Below, piece by piece: positions 14,428 to 23,244 of a stretch of 36,102 nt of DNA (within the stretch, counting starts at the first letter, position 1; every line of letters starts with the position of its first letter). A program made the position numbers and the translations under genes. This DNA comes from Candidatus Cloacimonadota bacterium (GTDB lineage: Bacteria > Cloacimonadota > Cloacimonadia > Cloacimonadales > Cloacimonadaceae): the NCBI GenBank assembly GCA_029982875.1, contig JARRCD010000007.1, positions 1-36,102 of the forward strand, written 5' to 3'. The notes below the pieces were generated by a model. That model had not been told where the DNA came from, searched no databases, and was given only the letters and a program-made list of their open reading frames with translations.

Positions 14428-15483
14428 TTAGATAAGATCATCCTGACCTTCCTGGTGAAGTAATTCTACTACTTTTTTTACTTCTTCAGAGCGGTCTTTA
14501 GGGGTAATCAGGATAGCATCTTCGGTCTCGATCAGGCAGAGATTATCCACCCCGATCAAGGCGACAAACTTCTTGCTATGAATATAATTATTTCTGGCAT
14601 CGAGCGCCAAAAAGGGTGCGGGTGAGTAATTTCCTTGCGCATCCTTGGGGCTGATCTCGGCAAGAGCTTTGAAACTGCCTACATCGCTCCAGCCGAGGTC
14701 TACCGGGATCACCGCCGCCGATTCAGCTTTTTCCATGATCCCGATATCAATGGGAATGCGGGGCATATGGCGGTAAAGCTCGGCGATATCTGCGTCAAAT
14801 CCTTGATTCTGCCAGACTACGCTAATTTTTTTACAGATTCCGGCCACCTCGGGCAGATAGCGCTCAAAGGCGTGAGTGATGGAAGATATAGTCCAGCAAA
14901 ACATTCCACTATTCCAAAAGAAGCTTCCCTGGCGAAGAAAATCCTTAGCAGTATCCAGATCGGGTTTTTCTTTAAAGCGTTTTACCGCATAAAGCTTGTG
15001 CGCCAGCTCGGGCCCCGCTTCGATATAGCCATAGCCTGTAGCGGGATAATCCGGAACGATTCCGAAAGTGATCAGAGCTCCGCTGTCAGCGGCTTTTTCA
15101 GCGCTTTGTAAGGTATCAATAAAGCTGTCTTTTTTGCGAATAACGTGATCCGCAGGAAGCACAATCATGGCGGTATCATCGCGATAGCGTGTTTTGAGGT
15201 ATTCCACACTAAGGGCGATACAGGGGGCAGTATTCATACCAAAAGGTTCGCAGATGATATTCTCTGGAGGCAAAGTTGGCAGGTGTTGCCTGACCAGGTT
15301 GCATTGCTCAGCAGCGGTTACGATATATATATCATTAATCGGGATCAGGGGTAAAAGTCGGTCCACAGTGAGCTGGAGCATAGATTTTTCTCCAGCAATC
15401 TGCAAAAACTGCTTGGGATAGTGTTTGCGGCTTTGAGGCCAGAATCTGGTGCCGGAACCCCCAGCCATAATAACAGCGATCAT
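14428..15483 (-). CDS. manC: Mannose-1-phosphate guanylyltransferase
   Basis: The 351-residue enzyme makes GDP-mannose from GTP and mannose-1-phosphate. The nucleotidyltransferase signature MAGGSGTRFWPQSRKHYPKQF is at the N-terminus (residues 6-26), followed by EPFGMNTAPCIALS, VLPADHVI, GYGYIEAG, FKEKPDLDTA, WNSGMFCW and DLGWSDVGSF. It lacks the C-terminal phosphomannose isomerase domain of the longest ManC proteins, which is usual for short forms. I chose the start at 15483 (preceded by AAGGAAAA); a frame extending to 15570 would overlap the lolA-like gene. GDP-mannose likely feeds surface glycans. Confidence 0.93.
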   Translation of the reverse strand: MIAVIMAGGSGTRFWPQSRKHYPKQFLQIAGEKSMLQLTVDRLLPLIPINDIYIVTAAEQCNLVRQHLPTLPPENIICEPFGMNTAPCIALSVEYLKTRYRDDTAMIVLPADHVIRKKDSFIDTLQSAEKAADSGALITFGIVPDYPATGYGYIEAGPELAHKLYAVKRFKEKPDLDTAKDFLRQGSFFWNSGMFCWTISSITHAFERYLPEVAGICKKISVVWQNQGFDADIAELYRHMPRIPIDIGIMEKAESAAVIPVDLGWSDVGSFKALAEISPKDAQGNYSPAPFLALDARNNYIHSKKFVALIGVDNLCLIETEDAILITPKDRSEEVKKVVELLHQEGQDDLI

Positions 15484-15520
15484 CTGAATTTTCCTTGTTT
15501 TATAATAGATTTTGTGGACA

Positions 15521-16132
15521 TTATGGCGCGATAATCTGGGTATCTTCGGGATAGTTATAGAGCCATACATCCTCAGGAATCTTGGTGTCTATGAGGATTT
15601 TGGTAAAATAGTAGCTTACCACATTATCCGAGTTATCGATATAGCTAAGCTCTTTGACCAGGCCGGTATTATCATCTATCAGGGCTTCTATTTCCTTGAG
15701 CATGGGATCCTTTTGCAGAGAGAGTTTTACCCGGCTGTGTCCATTGCTGTTTTCCAGGATTTGCACTTTAGCTTGATCCCAATACAATTGCAGTATCTCG
15801 AGGGGATTCATGCGGCTATACTCAGGGAGGATATCACTTTTGTAAAGGATATGAGATGCGCCGTCATATAGTTCTGCCTTGCCTTTATCTATATACAATC
15901 TCTGCACATTAGGCTCTGAAAAACTCATGAGCAGCTTCCCGGCTTGAAAGTAGATCTTGCCCTGATAGCTGATTTCTTTATTGAGGCCATAATAGAAGTT
16001 ATGTTGCTCCAAATTGGCTTGAAAACTGGTAAGCTTGGAGTATCTGGAGCTGAGCCGTTGATACAGTTCAGCGCTGCTTTGAGCACTGAGGATGCCCCAG
16101 ATAAGCAGCAGGGCAAGGCTAAGCTTCTTCAT
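15521..16132 (-). CDS. lolA: LolA-like outer-membrane lipoprotein carrier
   Basis: The 203-residue protein has a cleavable signal (MKKLSLALLLIWGILSAQSSA) and a LolA-type body: LYQRLSSRYSKLTSFQANLEQ, then YQGKIYFQAGKLLMSFSEPNVQRLYIDKGKAELYD and, further on, IEALIDDNTGLVKELSYIDNSDNV. LolA ferries lipoproteins across the periplasm; several lipoproteins are encoded nearby and Lgt at 31415. The start overlaps the ftsK 3' end by 14 bases, with GGGAG upstream, and ftsK-lolA adjacency is common in Gram-negative genomes. No lolB was found; FCB-type bacteria often lack it. Confidence 0.85.
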   Translation of the reverse strand: MKKLSLALLLIWGILSAQSSAELYQRLSSRYSKLTSFQANLEQHNFYYGLNKEISYQGKIYFQAGKLLMSFSEPNVQRLYIDKGKAELYDGASHILYKSDILPEYSRMNPLEILQLYWDQAKVQILENSNGHSRVKLSLQKDPMLKEIEALIDDNTGLVKELSYIDNSDNVVSYYFTKILIDTKIPEDVWLYNYPEDTQIIAP

Positions 16133-18362
16133 TCATCACTCCCAGGCGGATGAGATCATCACGATTGGCCAGGACATCTCGGGATTTGCTACCTACATGG
16201 GGACCTACTACTTGAGCCTGTTCCAAAAGGTCTACCAATCTTCCGGCGCGGGCATAACCTATCTTGAAGTGTCTCTGCAGCATGGATACCGAGGCGGCAC
16301 CGGTTTGCACAACGACTCTGGCTGCTTCGGGGAAGAGCTCGTCATCCCATTCAAAGAAGCCATCACGATGTTCATGCAGCTCTTTTTGCAGAGAAAAATC
16401 CTGTTTGGGTTTAGGTTGCCGGGCTAAAAATTCGGTAACCCGGGTGATTTCCTGATCTGATACGTAAGCTCCATGGATGCGTTCTGAGCTGGCTTTGCCT
16501 GGAGGAAGAAAGAGCATATCGCCGCTGCCCAAAAGGCGTTCTGCTCCTATTACGTCCAAGATCACCCGGCTATCTACGCGAGTGGTAACCTGAAAGGCGA
16601 TACGGGCGGGGAAATTGGCTTTGATGATGCCCGTGATAACTTTGATGGAGGGTCTTTGAGTAGCCAGGATCAGGTGCATGCCGACCGCACGTGCCATTTG
16701 TGCCAGGCGGGTGATAGGCATTTCGATATCCTTGCCGCTGGTCATGATAAGATCGGCAAATTCATCTACGACGATCACTATATAGGGGAGTTTCTCCATC
16801 TCGGGATCGCGGCTGCATTTATTGTTATATCCTATTATTTCCCGCACTTTGGCTTCCTGCAGCAATTCATAGCGGCGCTCCATCTCCTTTACTGCCCAAT
16901 ACATGGTTTCCAGAGCGGTATCCGGATCAGTTACCACATCTCCAATCAGATGCGGCAGATTCGTATAGGAAGCCAATTCCACGCGCTTGGGATCGATCAG
17001 GATCAATCTCAGATCATCAGGAGTGTCTCGCATGATCAAACTCATCAGGATGGTATTGATACAAACTGATTTACCGCTACCAGTGGCACCGGCAATCAGG
17101 AGGTGGGGCATCTTGGCCAGATCGGTGATAATGGGATGTCCGGAGATATCTTTGCCCAAGCCGAAAGCAAGCTTGGATTTCATCTTTTGCATATCTTCAC
17201 AGAGGAGCAGGTCTTTGAGATAGATCATATCACGGGTGAGATTGGGAATCTCAATCCCGATCAAGCCACGTCCGGGAATAGGAGCTTGCACCCGGATGGA
17301 TTTAGCTTTGATGGCCAGCGCAAGATCATCTGCCAAAGAGGCAAATTTGGAAACCTTTACTCCCTTTGCCGGCTCCAATTCATATTGGGTAATAATGGGT
17401 CCGATATTCACATTGCGCACTTCAGCTTCGATGCCAAATTCGGCCAATTTGTTCTTCAGGATTGCGCTGGTATTCAAGATTTGAGTTTCAATTTCCTTGC
17501 GGTCTTTATCCGAGAGCTTGATGGGGCTCTCCAAAAATTCTTCAACCGAAGGCAATTGATACTGGCGAGCGTCGTCTAAATCTTCATCATCCTTGTATTT
17601 ATTGGTACTATGAGCTTTAGCAGTTTTGGGCTCCGGACTGAAAGCCGGCGGCAATTCACGGGCTACGTGATCTGAGATATTGGGAATTGGATTATCGGTA
17701 TCATTACTTTGAATCACGGGTTTATCGATCTTGGTAGGAGGCTGAGATGTCCTGGGTTGGGGACTGATTTCCTGCCAAAACAAAGCAGCCCAACGCCGGA
17801 TACGGGGAAACTCGATGATAGCGAGCAAAAAGAGGATCATGCTGCCAATCAGAATAATGCGGGCACCGGTATCTTTGAAGATGGCCGCTAAGAGCCGGTA
17901 TAGAGCCAAAGGCAAAACACTCTGTGAATATCCATTGAGCTGGGAAGCAAGCAGAGCCTGCACACAGAAGAGGATAAAGATCATAAGATAGGCTTTTTGA
18001 CGGGAATTCTTCAAATCCGGATTTACAAAAAATAGGAAGGAGTACACGGCAATGATTATGAAGCCCAGCAGCGAGAGCCAGTAACCAAAGATATAGATAA
18101 AGGCATAGCCAAAGAGAATACCAAAGATGCCGATGGGATTGTCCGTCTGCTCACCCGAAGAGCCAAACCAGGTGAAGATATTGCCGGTTTCCCTTAGTGT
18201 TTGCATATCCTGATTGATACTTTTGTAACCCATTAAGAGGGAAATAATGACCAGCAAAGAGAGCAATGAAATAGCCGCACTAATCAGCCGTTTCTGGTAG
18301 TTACTGAGGCCTTTGTGCTGTTTTTTGGTTGTCTTTTTGCTCTTGTTTTTTGTTTTTGCCAT
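16119..18362 (-). CDS. ftsK: DNA translocase FtsK
   Basis: The 747-residue protein begins with a Lys-rich stretch, then four membrane helices (about 25-45, 80-110, 130-145 and 165-185), a charged Pro-rich linker (about 190-280), and the motor domain. The motor has Walker A GATGSGKS (about 425-432), Walker B with IVIVVDEFADLIM, and the conserved ATQRPS segment. The C-terminal winged-helix gamma domain (AASVSMLQRHFKIGYARAGRLVDLL) would recognise orienting DNA sequences. FtsK clears and aligns chromosomes at the septum. The start at 18362 has AAGGA 7 bases upstream; an in-frame ATG at 18380 lies inside the ychF stop region. Confidence 0.96.
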   Translation of the reverse strand: MAKTKNKSKKTTKKQHKGLSNYQKRLISAAISLLSLLVIISLLMGYKSINQDMQTLRETGNIFTWFGSSGEQTDNPIGIFGILFGYAFIYIFGYWLSLLGFIIIAVYSFLFFVNPDLKNSRQKAYLMIFILFCVQALLASQLNGYSQSVLPLALYRLLAAIFKDTGARIILIGSMILFLLAIIEFPRIRRWAALFWQEISPQPRTSQPPTKIDKPVIQSNDTDNPIPNISDHVARELPPAFSPEPKTAKAHSTNKYKDDEDLDDARQYQLPSVEEFLESPIKLSDKDRKEIETQILNTSAILKNKLAEFGIEAEVRNVNIGPIITQYELEPAKGVKVSKFASLADDLALAIKAKSIRVQAPIPGRGLIGIEIPNLTRDMIYLKDLLLCEDMQKMKSKLAFGLGKDISGHPIITDLAKMPHLLIAGATGSGKSVCINTILMSLIMRDTPDDLRLILIDPKRVELASYTNLPHLIGDVVTDPDTALETMYWAVKEMERRYELLQEAKVREIIGYNNKCSRDPEMEKLPYIVIVVDEFADLIMTSGKDIEMPITRLAQMARAVGMHLILATQRPSIKVITGIIKANFPARIAFQVTTRVDSRVILDVIGAERLLGSGDMLFLPPGKASSERIHGAYVSDQEITRVTEFLARQPKPKQDFSLQKELHEHRDGFFEWDDELFPEAARVVVQTGAASVSMLQRHFKIGYARAGRLVDLLEQAQVVGPHVGSKSRDVLANRDDLIRLGVMNEEA

Positions 18363-18372
18363 GGCTTTGTCC

Positions 18373-19449
18373 TTATACATTGAAGCGGATATTTAAGATA
18401 TCTCCATCCTGCACCAGATACTCTTTCCCCTCCAAACGGAATAGTCCCTTTTCTTTGAGATGCTTTTCGCTGCCGTGGGCAATGAGATCCTCATAGCTAA
18501 AACACTCAGCCCGGATAAATCCGCGGGCTAAGTCACTATGGATCTTTCCTGCGGCATTAATTGCCGTTGTGCCTTTGGTGATTGTCCAGGCACGCACCTC
18601 ATCCGGCCCCACGGTAAAAAAGGAGATCAAGCCTAAAAGCTCATAACAGAGCATGCTAAGCCGGTCTTTGATGGACATATCCATACCCATGTCTGCCATG
18701 AAGAGCTTGGCTTCATCCGCTTCGAGAGCAGCCAATTCTTGCTCAAATTTACCCGCAATTACTTCCGCCATATAACCCTGCTGCCGGAAGCGGCTCAGAA
18801 GTTCATCCTGCTGCTTAAATTCCTTTTCGGTGGTATTCAGCAGGATCAACAGGGCCTTGGCACTCATCAACTGAAAGCCGCGTACGGCTTTTTCTTCTTC
18901 ATCGGGCAGCTCTAAGGAACGGATGCTATTATTATCCTGCAGATGAGAGACAATGCGTTGCAGGGCTTTTTCTTCGATCATGAGCGCCGGAGTCTTAACC
19001 CCGCGCTTGTAGCTAAGTGCTATCTTTTCCAAGCGTTTTTCAGCAACCATCAAGTCTGCCAGGATCATTTCCTCTTCAAAGTGGGAAAGCACCTTCAGGG
19101 GGTCTGTATCCTGGTACAATTGATCCAATTCTTCATCCTTGAAGGCGCGTAAGATCAGCACAAAAGCATCGCAGCTCTTGATTTCGGAAAAGATTGTGGA
19201 TTCGGGATTTTCCGTTTCCCGGGCAAAGATGCCGGGGAAGTCATGGAATTCGAGATTGGCATAGATGGTTTTCTTGGGTTGATACAGTTCACTTAAGCGG
19301 GTGATGCGTTCATCCGTAACTTGGACGATGCCGATATTGGCTTCAGTTGCGGGAGGGGAATATTTATCCACTTCATGATCAGCACCGGTAAGGGCATTAA
19401 AAATAGTAGTTTTTCCGCTTTTAGGCGGACCGATTAGGGCGATCTTCAT
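18373..19449 (-). CDS. ychF: YchF-family Obg-like P-loop ATPase (divergent)
   Basis: The 358-residue protein has the P-loop GPPKSGKT (7-14), a switch-like HDFPGI motif, and NTTE in place of the GTPase NKxD motif, the change that gives YchF proteins ATP preference. The C-terminal TGS domain is unmistakable: SFFTVGPDEVRAWTITKGTTA, AAGKIHSDLARGFIRAE, QDGDILNIRFNV. The usual Gly-rich segment after the DxxG motif (KGASxGxGLGNxFL) is replaced by an ARETENPEST-like stretch, so this is a divergent member. Role is ribosome- or stress-linked but poorly defined. It overlaps the upstream pseudouridine synthase gene by 4 bases. Confidence 0.88.
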   Translation of the reverse strand: MKIALIGPPKSGKTTIFNALTGADHEVDKYSPPATEANIGIVQVTDERITRLSELYQPKKTIYANLEFHDFPGIFARETENPESTIFSEIKSCDAFVLILRAFKDEELDQLYQDTDPLKVLSHFEEEMILADLMVAEKRLEKIALSYKRGVKTPALMIEEKALQRIVSHLQDNNSIRSLELPDEEEKAVRGFQLMSAKALLILLNTTEKEFKQQDELLSRFRQQGYMAEVIAGKFEQELAALEADEAKLFMADMGMDMSIKDRLSMLCYELLGLISFFTVGPDEVRAWTITKGTTAINAAGKIHSDLARGFIRAECFSYEDLIAHGSEKHLKEKGLFRLEGKEYLVQDGDILNIRFNV

Positions 19450-20198
19450 GATTTGTCCTTAGTTTGAGAGGATTTGTTATATTTTTCACCAGCACTGTAC
19501 AGAGCTCTGATTTCATAATCCTGCAAAACCCTCCATCTGCCCACAGGCAGGTCTTTGAGCAGCAAGGGACCAAATTGCAGGCGTCGGAGATTTTTAACCT
19601 TGGCGCCCACGGCTTCGATCATTAGTCTGATCTGATGCTTGCGTCCCTCAGTAATTACCATTTTCAGGGTCATAGCATGTTCGCTTTGGCTTTTTACATA
19701 CACACCCGCACTTTGGGTAAGTCCACCTGCAATTTCCACCCCCTGGCGCAATTTGGCGATAGCCGGGCGGGGAAGTTTAGGTTCGATCTGCACCCGATAT
19801 ACCTTTTCCACTTTGTGACTGGGGTGCGTAAGCCTTTTGATCAGCTTGCCATCATTGCAAAAGAGCAGCAAGCCTTCGCTATTTTTGTCCAATCTACCGG
19901 CATAGGGGAGAGAGGCAAAGCGGGACGGGAGTAAGTCATATACGGTTTTGCGCTTGTATTCGTCGCTTTGAGAGACCACATATCCTGCAGGTTTATTCAG
20001 GATGATAAAGATTTTTTCCGTTTCCGCTTTGAGCAAGCGTCCTTCAAAGCTCACCTCATCGCGCTGGGGATCGATTGTGGACGAGAGATCGGTGCAGATA
20101 ACTCCGTTTACGCTTATTTTTCCGGAGCTTATCAAGGCTTCTGTTTTGCGTCTGCTACCCAGATTGCAATCTGCCAAAAAACGATTGAGCCGAATCAT
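19446..20198 (-). CDS. RsuA/RluB-type 16S/23S rRNA pseudouridine synthase
   Basis: The 250-residue enzyme has an N-terminal S4 RNA-binding domain (RLNRFLADCNLGSRRKTEALI, 3-23) and a pseudouridine synthase domain with catalytic Asp104 in GRLDKNSEGLLLF. Other family segments are present: LNKPAGYVVSQSD, THPSHKVEKVYRV and EGRKHQIRLM. RluB, RluE, RluF and RsuA are hard to separate without alignment; the S4 domain argues for RsuA/RluB/RluF rather than RluE. The start at 20198 is one base past the lptE-like stop and has GGTGAG just upstream; an in-frame ATG at 20258 would lie inside that gene. Confidence 0.9.
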   Translation of the reverse strand: MIRLNRFLADCNLGSRRKTEALISSGKISVNGVICTDLSSTIDPQRDEVSFEGRLLKAETEKIFIILNKPAGYVVSQSDEYKRKTVYDLLPSRFASLPYAGRLDKNSEGLLLFCNDGKLIKRLTHPSHKVEKVYRVQIEPKLPRPAIAKLRQGVEIAGGLTQSAGVYVKSQSEHAMTLKMVITEGRKHQIRLMIEAVGAKVKNLRRLQFGPLLLKDLPVGRWRVLQDYEIRALYSAGEKYNKSSQTKDKS

Positions 20199-20199
20199 C

Positions 20200-20700
20200 T
20201 CACCAGGCTTCGAGGCTGTTTTGGATGACGGTTTTGAAGATGTTGGCAAAGATCTCACTTAGCGCTTCCTCTTTGGTATTGAATCTTGCGGTGCTATTAT
20301 CGGATACTTTATAGATTTCGCTGCTGCTAAGCGCGGAATTCTCATAAATAACTTCATTTTTCACCAGATCGGTGAAGACGACATTGATCACCATTTTGAT
20401 TTGATAATCCTGAACCTGATTGGCGCTATCATAGCTATAGATCTTCTCCTCAAAAGAAGTTATCTTACCTTCCAAGGAGCAATCAGGCTCCTGAGTTACC
20501 AAACTCAAACGCCCATCATTGCGCACGGCCAGCGATAGCTCATTCAGAGCTTTGTCTGCCAACGCAAATTCTGCTGTCAGATTTTCAAAGGGCTCCACCC
20601 GAATTTTTTTTAAATGCGGGTAAGCATTTGAATAAACTGAATAGTAGCAGCTACCAAGCAGTAGCAAAATCAGAATCGGTAAAATAAATTTCTTGACCAT
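20200..20700 (-). CDS. lptE: LptE-like LPS-assembly lipoprotein
   Basis: The 166-residue protein starts with a lipoprotein signal (ILLLLGSC, Cys18) and a YYSVYSNAYPHLKKIRVEPFENLT segment typical of FCB-type LptE. Next come the mixed alpha/beta parts (LADKALNELSLAVRNDGRLSLV, CSLEGKITSF, YQIKMVINVVF). LptE plugs the LptD barrel that delivers lipopolysaccharide to the outer surface; no lptD is in this window. The start at 20700 was chosen because the signal begins there; upstream codons to 20736 look spurious. It leads the operon with the pseudouridine synthase, ychF, ftsK and lolA. Confidence 0.8.
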   Translation of the reverse strand: MVKKFILPILILLLLGSCYYSVYSNAYPHLKKIRVEPFENLTAEFALADKALNELSLAVRNDGRLSLVTQEPDCSLEGKITSFEEKIYSYDSANQVQDYQIKMVINVVFTDLVKNEVIYENSALSSSEIYKVSDNSTARFNTKEEALSEIFANIFKTVIQNSLEAW

Positions 20701-20729
20701 TATAGTATATCCAAAAAAAACTAGTATCC

Positions 20730-20758
20730 TTGTCAAGTTAAACCTTAAACGAAATAAA
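20730..20758 (+). promoter_or_regulatory. Weak promoter candidate for the EIIA-fusion gene
   Basis: TTGTCA (20730-20735) lies 17 bases before AATAAA (20753-20758), about 40 bases upstream of the start codon at 20799. The -10 is poor. The opposite strand carries TTGACA over the same hexamer but with no good -10. The divergent lptE and EIIA genes must both start in these 98 bases. Confidence 0.3.
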
Positions 20759-20798
20759 AAAAACTAACTTATCAAGCCCCAAACAGGAGGTAAACCCA

Positions 20799-21470
20799 AT
20801 GGCCAAGAAGTATATTTCACAAGCCGAAGCTGCCAAAAAACTCAAGGTCTCTGACCGCGTGATTCAGGAAATGATCAATTCCAGGATCTTTGAAACGAAG
20901 ATGGTGGGGAAAACCCAAAAGATCGACGAAGATTCCCTCAATGAATGGCTGGAAAACCTCAATGAAGACGAAGAAAAGCTGCTGGCTCTCAAACGCGTGA
21001 TCTGCCACTTTGAAGAGTATATGCGTGCCGAAAACATCTTTCTGGATTTTCATGCGGAGAATAAATACGACGCCATCCGCATCCTCAGCGAAAAAGCCAA
21101 AGAACTCAAACTCGTGCGTGATGCCCGCTGGCTCTATGAAGTAGTGGTGGCGCGCGAGGAATTGATTTCTACTGCAATTGGCAATGGAGTCGCACTTTTG
21201 CATCCCAGACATCTGCATCCCTCCAAGATCAAATCTCCCTCCATCCTCTTCGGCCGTTCACAGGAAGGCGTGGATTTTGACGCCCCGGATAACAAACCGG
21301 TCAACATCTTCTTTATGCTCCTTCTGCATAACGATAAACAGCATCTCTTTTCCCTATCTTACATCTCCAAATTGGTCAATAATCCCGAGGTGTTGGAACG
21401 TTTACTCAATGCCAAAACGGAAGAAGAGATCCACAAGATCTTCAGTGAGACCATGGCAGAGAAAAATTAA
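20799..21470 (+). CDS. Helix-turn-helix fused to PTS EIIA (PtsN/fructose-type) domain
   Basis: The 223-residue protein has two parts. Residues 4-52 form an excisionase/MerR-like DNA-binding fold (YISQAEAAKKLKVSDRVIQEMI, then KTQKIDEDSLNEWLE). Residues 75-222 are a PTS EIIA type-2 domain: NKYDAIRILSEKAKEL, ELISTAIGNGVALLHPR with phosphorylatable His135, then VNIFFMLLLHNDKQHL. Transport EIIB/EIIC, HPr and EI are not in the window, so the protein probably senses phosphorylation or metabolic state and acts on DNA or partner proteins. A strong AGGAGG precedes the ATG. purE follows after 9 bases. Confidence 0.87.
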   Translation: MAKKYISQAEAAKKLKVSDRVIQEMINSRIFETKMVGKTQKIDEDSLNEWLENLNEDEEKLLALKRVICHFEEYMRAENIFLDFHAENKYDAIRILSEKAKELKLVRDARWLYEVVVAREELISTAIGNGVALLHPRHLHPSKIKSPSILFGRSQEGVDFDAPDNKPVNIFFMLLLHNDKQHLFSLSYISKLVNNPEVLERLLNAKTEEEIHKIFSETMAEKN

Positions 21471-21479
21471 GGAGTTGGC

Positions 21480-21929
21480 ATGAGAAAAATACGGATCATC
21501 ATTGGCAGTAAAAGCGATCTTGATATTTGTAAACCACTCTGCCAGGTATTGGACGATTTTGCAGTAGAATACGATTTCCAGATAAGCTCCGCCCACCGGA
21601 ATCCGGAAAAGACCACCAAGCTTGCCGAGACCGCTGAAGCTGAAGGATTTAGCCTGATCATCGCCTGCGCTGGAATGGCCGCTCACCTGCCGGGTGTGCT
21701 TGCCTCGCACACTTGCTTACCGGTGATCGGGGTGCCGATTGCTGCAGGAGCATTAAACGGTCTGGATGCACTTTATGCAATTGCCCAAATGCCACCCGGA
21801 GTACCAGTGGCCTCGGTCGCAATCAACGGCGTGAAAAACGCTGCTCTCCTAGGCATCCAAATACTTGCCCTCCAAGACGATGAGCTAAAGGAGAAATTCC
21901 GGACCTACAAAAATAGCCTAAAAGTATAG
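21480..21929 (+). CDS. purE: N5-carboxyaminoimidazole ribonucleotide mutase
   Basis: The 149-residue enzyme of purine synthesis rearranges N5-CAIR to CAIR. Motifs are GSKSDLDICKPL (9-20), SAHRNPEKT (37-45; SAHRTP in most), CAGMAAHLPGVLA and GVPIAAGALNGLDALYAIAQMP. The HLPG segment is typical of class I PurE. purK is not adjacent. It is 9 bases after the EIIA-fusion gene with AAGGAG overlapping the end of that gene, so the two are co-transcribed, although no functional tie is evident. purB is at 32932 in another operon. Confidence 0.95.
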   Translation: MRKIRIIIGSKSDLDICKPLCQVLDDFAVEYDFQISSAHRNPEKTTKLAETAEAEGFSLIIACAGMAAHLPGVLASHTCLPVIGVPIAAGALNGLDALYAIAQMPPGVPVASVAINGVKNAALLGIQILALQDDELKEKFRTYKNSLKV

Positions 21930-22737
21930 ACCTTCATAAAACACTATCAATCAACGCTGGCTCACAGTGCAGTAAACTGAGTTTTCGTGAGGCTGTAAAA
22001 GCGGACAAAATATGCCGTAACTACCTATCCTGATAATGGTTAGCTATCAGCATAGCGCAGTTTTAGGGCGCTACTTTGAGCTCTAAGCGCCAAGATTGAT
22101 ACATTATCTTGGGCAAGAGCTGAGCAACAGTTAGCCAGCATAAGATCATCCTATTATATGCCCTCAGTTGTTTGTATCGCAGCAGCATAGCTTGAGCATT
22201 ACGCCTGCGAGGCGTATTGGTGGCGTAATACCAGGGAGGAAGAGGTAGCGTCCTGCTGCATACCGAAGATTTAGATGTGGTATCTTGACGGATACACCGG
22301 GAATGCGTTCCGTAGCGGTGGATTCCAAGGCTCGGTTTATTGATATCCGTTATTCCGTTATGATAGTTCTAACTTCCTGATCCCTATCTGCCTTATTCCT
22401 GACCGCGATCCGGAATTTTAAATCCAGGGTGTTTTCGCCAGTACAGCTCTGGGGATAAGATGAAAGGCGGTGTGCTTGAGCTAACGTAAGCATTGTCTTC
22501 CGGCAACTGCTTGTTTTCGGTAGCAGAGCGAAAATTTGCCTTGGGCAGGGTTTTATGGTGCTCATGCGGCAGGGACGGATAATGCGGTTCACACTCCGGG
22601 CAATCAGCTGACCAGGGGGGGGGTGACGGGTTGTACTTGATACAAAGAGCGGAAGCATTTATCCAGAAAAGCGTCATCTTGTGGTTTGCAAACGGCGGGA
22701 AACCGTTCCTATGTACCTTGAAGGCCAAAAGCAGCTT
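21930..22737. other. 808-base gene-poor stretch between convergent genes
   Basis: No convincing gene is seen. Open frames on the minus strand (22350-22658 and 22393-22728) are rich in Pro, His and Cys and show no recognised motif; they lack strong ribosome binding sites. A conspicuous run of nine G residues lies at 22615-22623, and short inverted repeats ATTACGCC/GGCGTAAT at 22198-22229. Because purE and the fumarase gene converge here, no promoter is needed. Decayed gene, mobile-element debris or an unrecognised structured RNA are all possible. Confidence 0.5.
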
Positions 22738-23244
22738 TTAAATTCCTACATAGCAGGGAAAATCTTTTAGTTGCATCTTATATACGGCTTCCGCACCCAG
22801 TTCGGGCCAGAGGAATGTTTCACATGAAACAATGCATCTGCTGAGGACGGCAGAAATCCCGCCTATAGCGATCAGATATATTGCGTTTGCTGCTCTGATA
22901 GCATCTACAGTAGCTGGGGCTCTGTCGCCTTTGCCGATCATAACTTTGAGGCCGGCGTGAAGCAAAGTGGGGGTAAAAGGATCCATGCGGGAACTGGTGG
23001 TTGGTCCTATACCCCCACAAATCTTTCCTGCCGCAGCAGGGCTGGGGCCACAGTAAAAAATGGCGGTTTGAGCAAGATCGAATGGAAGCTGTTCTCCGAC
23101 TTGCAAGATTTTACACAACCGTTTATGAGCTTGGTCTCGTGCAGTATAAAGCGTTCCGCTGAGCAAGACCTTATCCTTGTAATGCAAATCCAGGATTTCC
23201 TCTGGGGAGAGGGGTAAAGAAAGCTTGATCGTTTTGAAGCTCAT
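22738..23244 (-). CDS. Class I fumarase/tartrate dehydratase beta subunit
   Basis: At 168 residues it corresponds to the C-terminal part of class I fumarases: KVLLSGTLYTARDQAHKR, IFYCGPSPA, GGIGPTTSSRMDPFTP, LKVMIGKGDRA, YLIAIGGISAVLSRCI, ELGAEAVYKMQLKDFPCYV. Together with the alpha subunit upstream it should interconvert fumarate and malate through a 4Fe-4S cluster. L(+)-tartrate dehydratase has the same two-subunit layout and cannot be excluded by eye. It overlaps the alpha-subunit gene by 4 bases (ATGA). Confidence 0.93.
   Translation of the reverse strand: MSFKTIKLSLPLSPEEILDLHYKDKVLLSGTLYTARDQAHKRLCKILQVGEQLPFDLAQTAIFYCGPSPAAAGKICGGIGPTTSSRMDPFTPTLLHAGLKVMIGKGDRAPATVDAIRAANAIYLIAIGGISAVLSRCIVSCETFLWPELGAEAVYKMQLKDFPCYVGI

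Noticed and set aside
20705-20736. Minus-strand promoter for lptE using TTGACA at 20736-20731
   Set aside because: The only good -10 words lie 21 bases or more downstream or overlap the start codon, so spacing is wrong.
22350-22728. Two minus-strand open frames of about 100 residues
   Set aside because: Pro/His/Cys-rich, overlapping each other in different frames, without motif or ribosome binding site; kept only as part of the gene-poor stretch.
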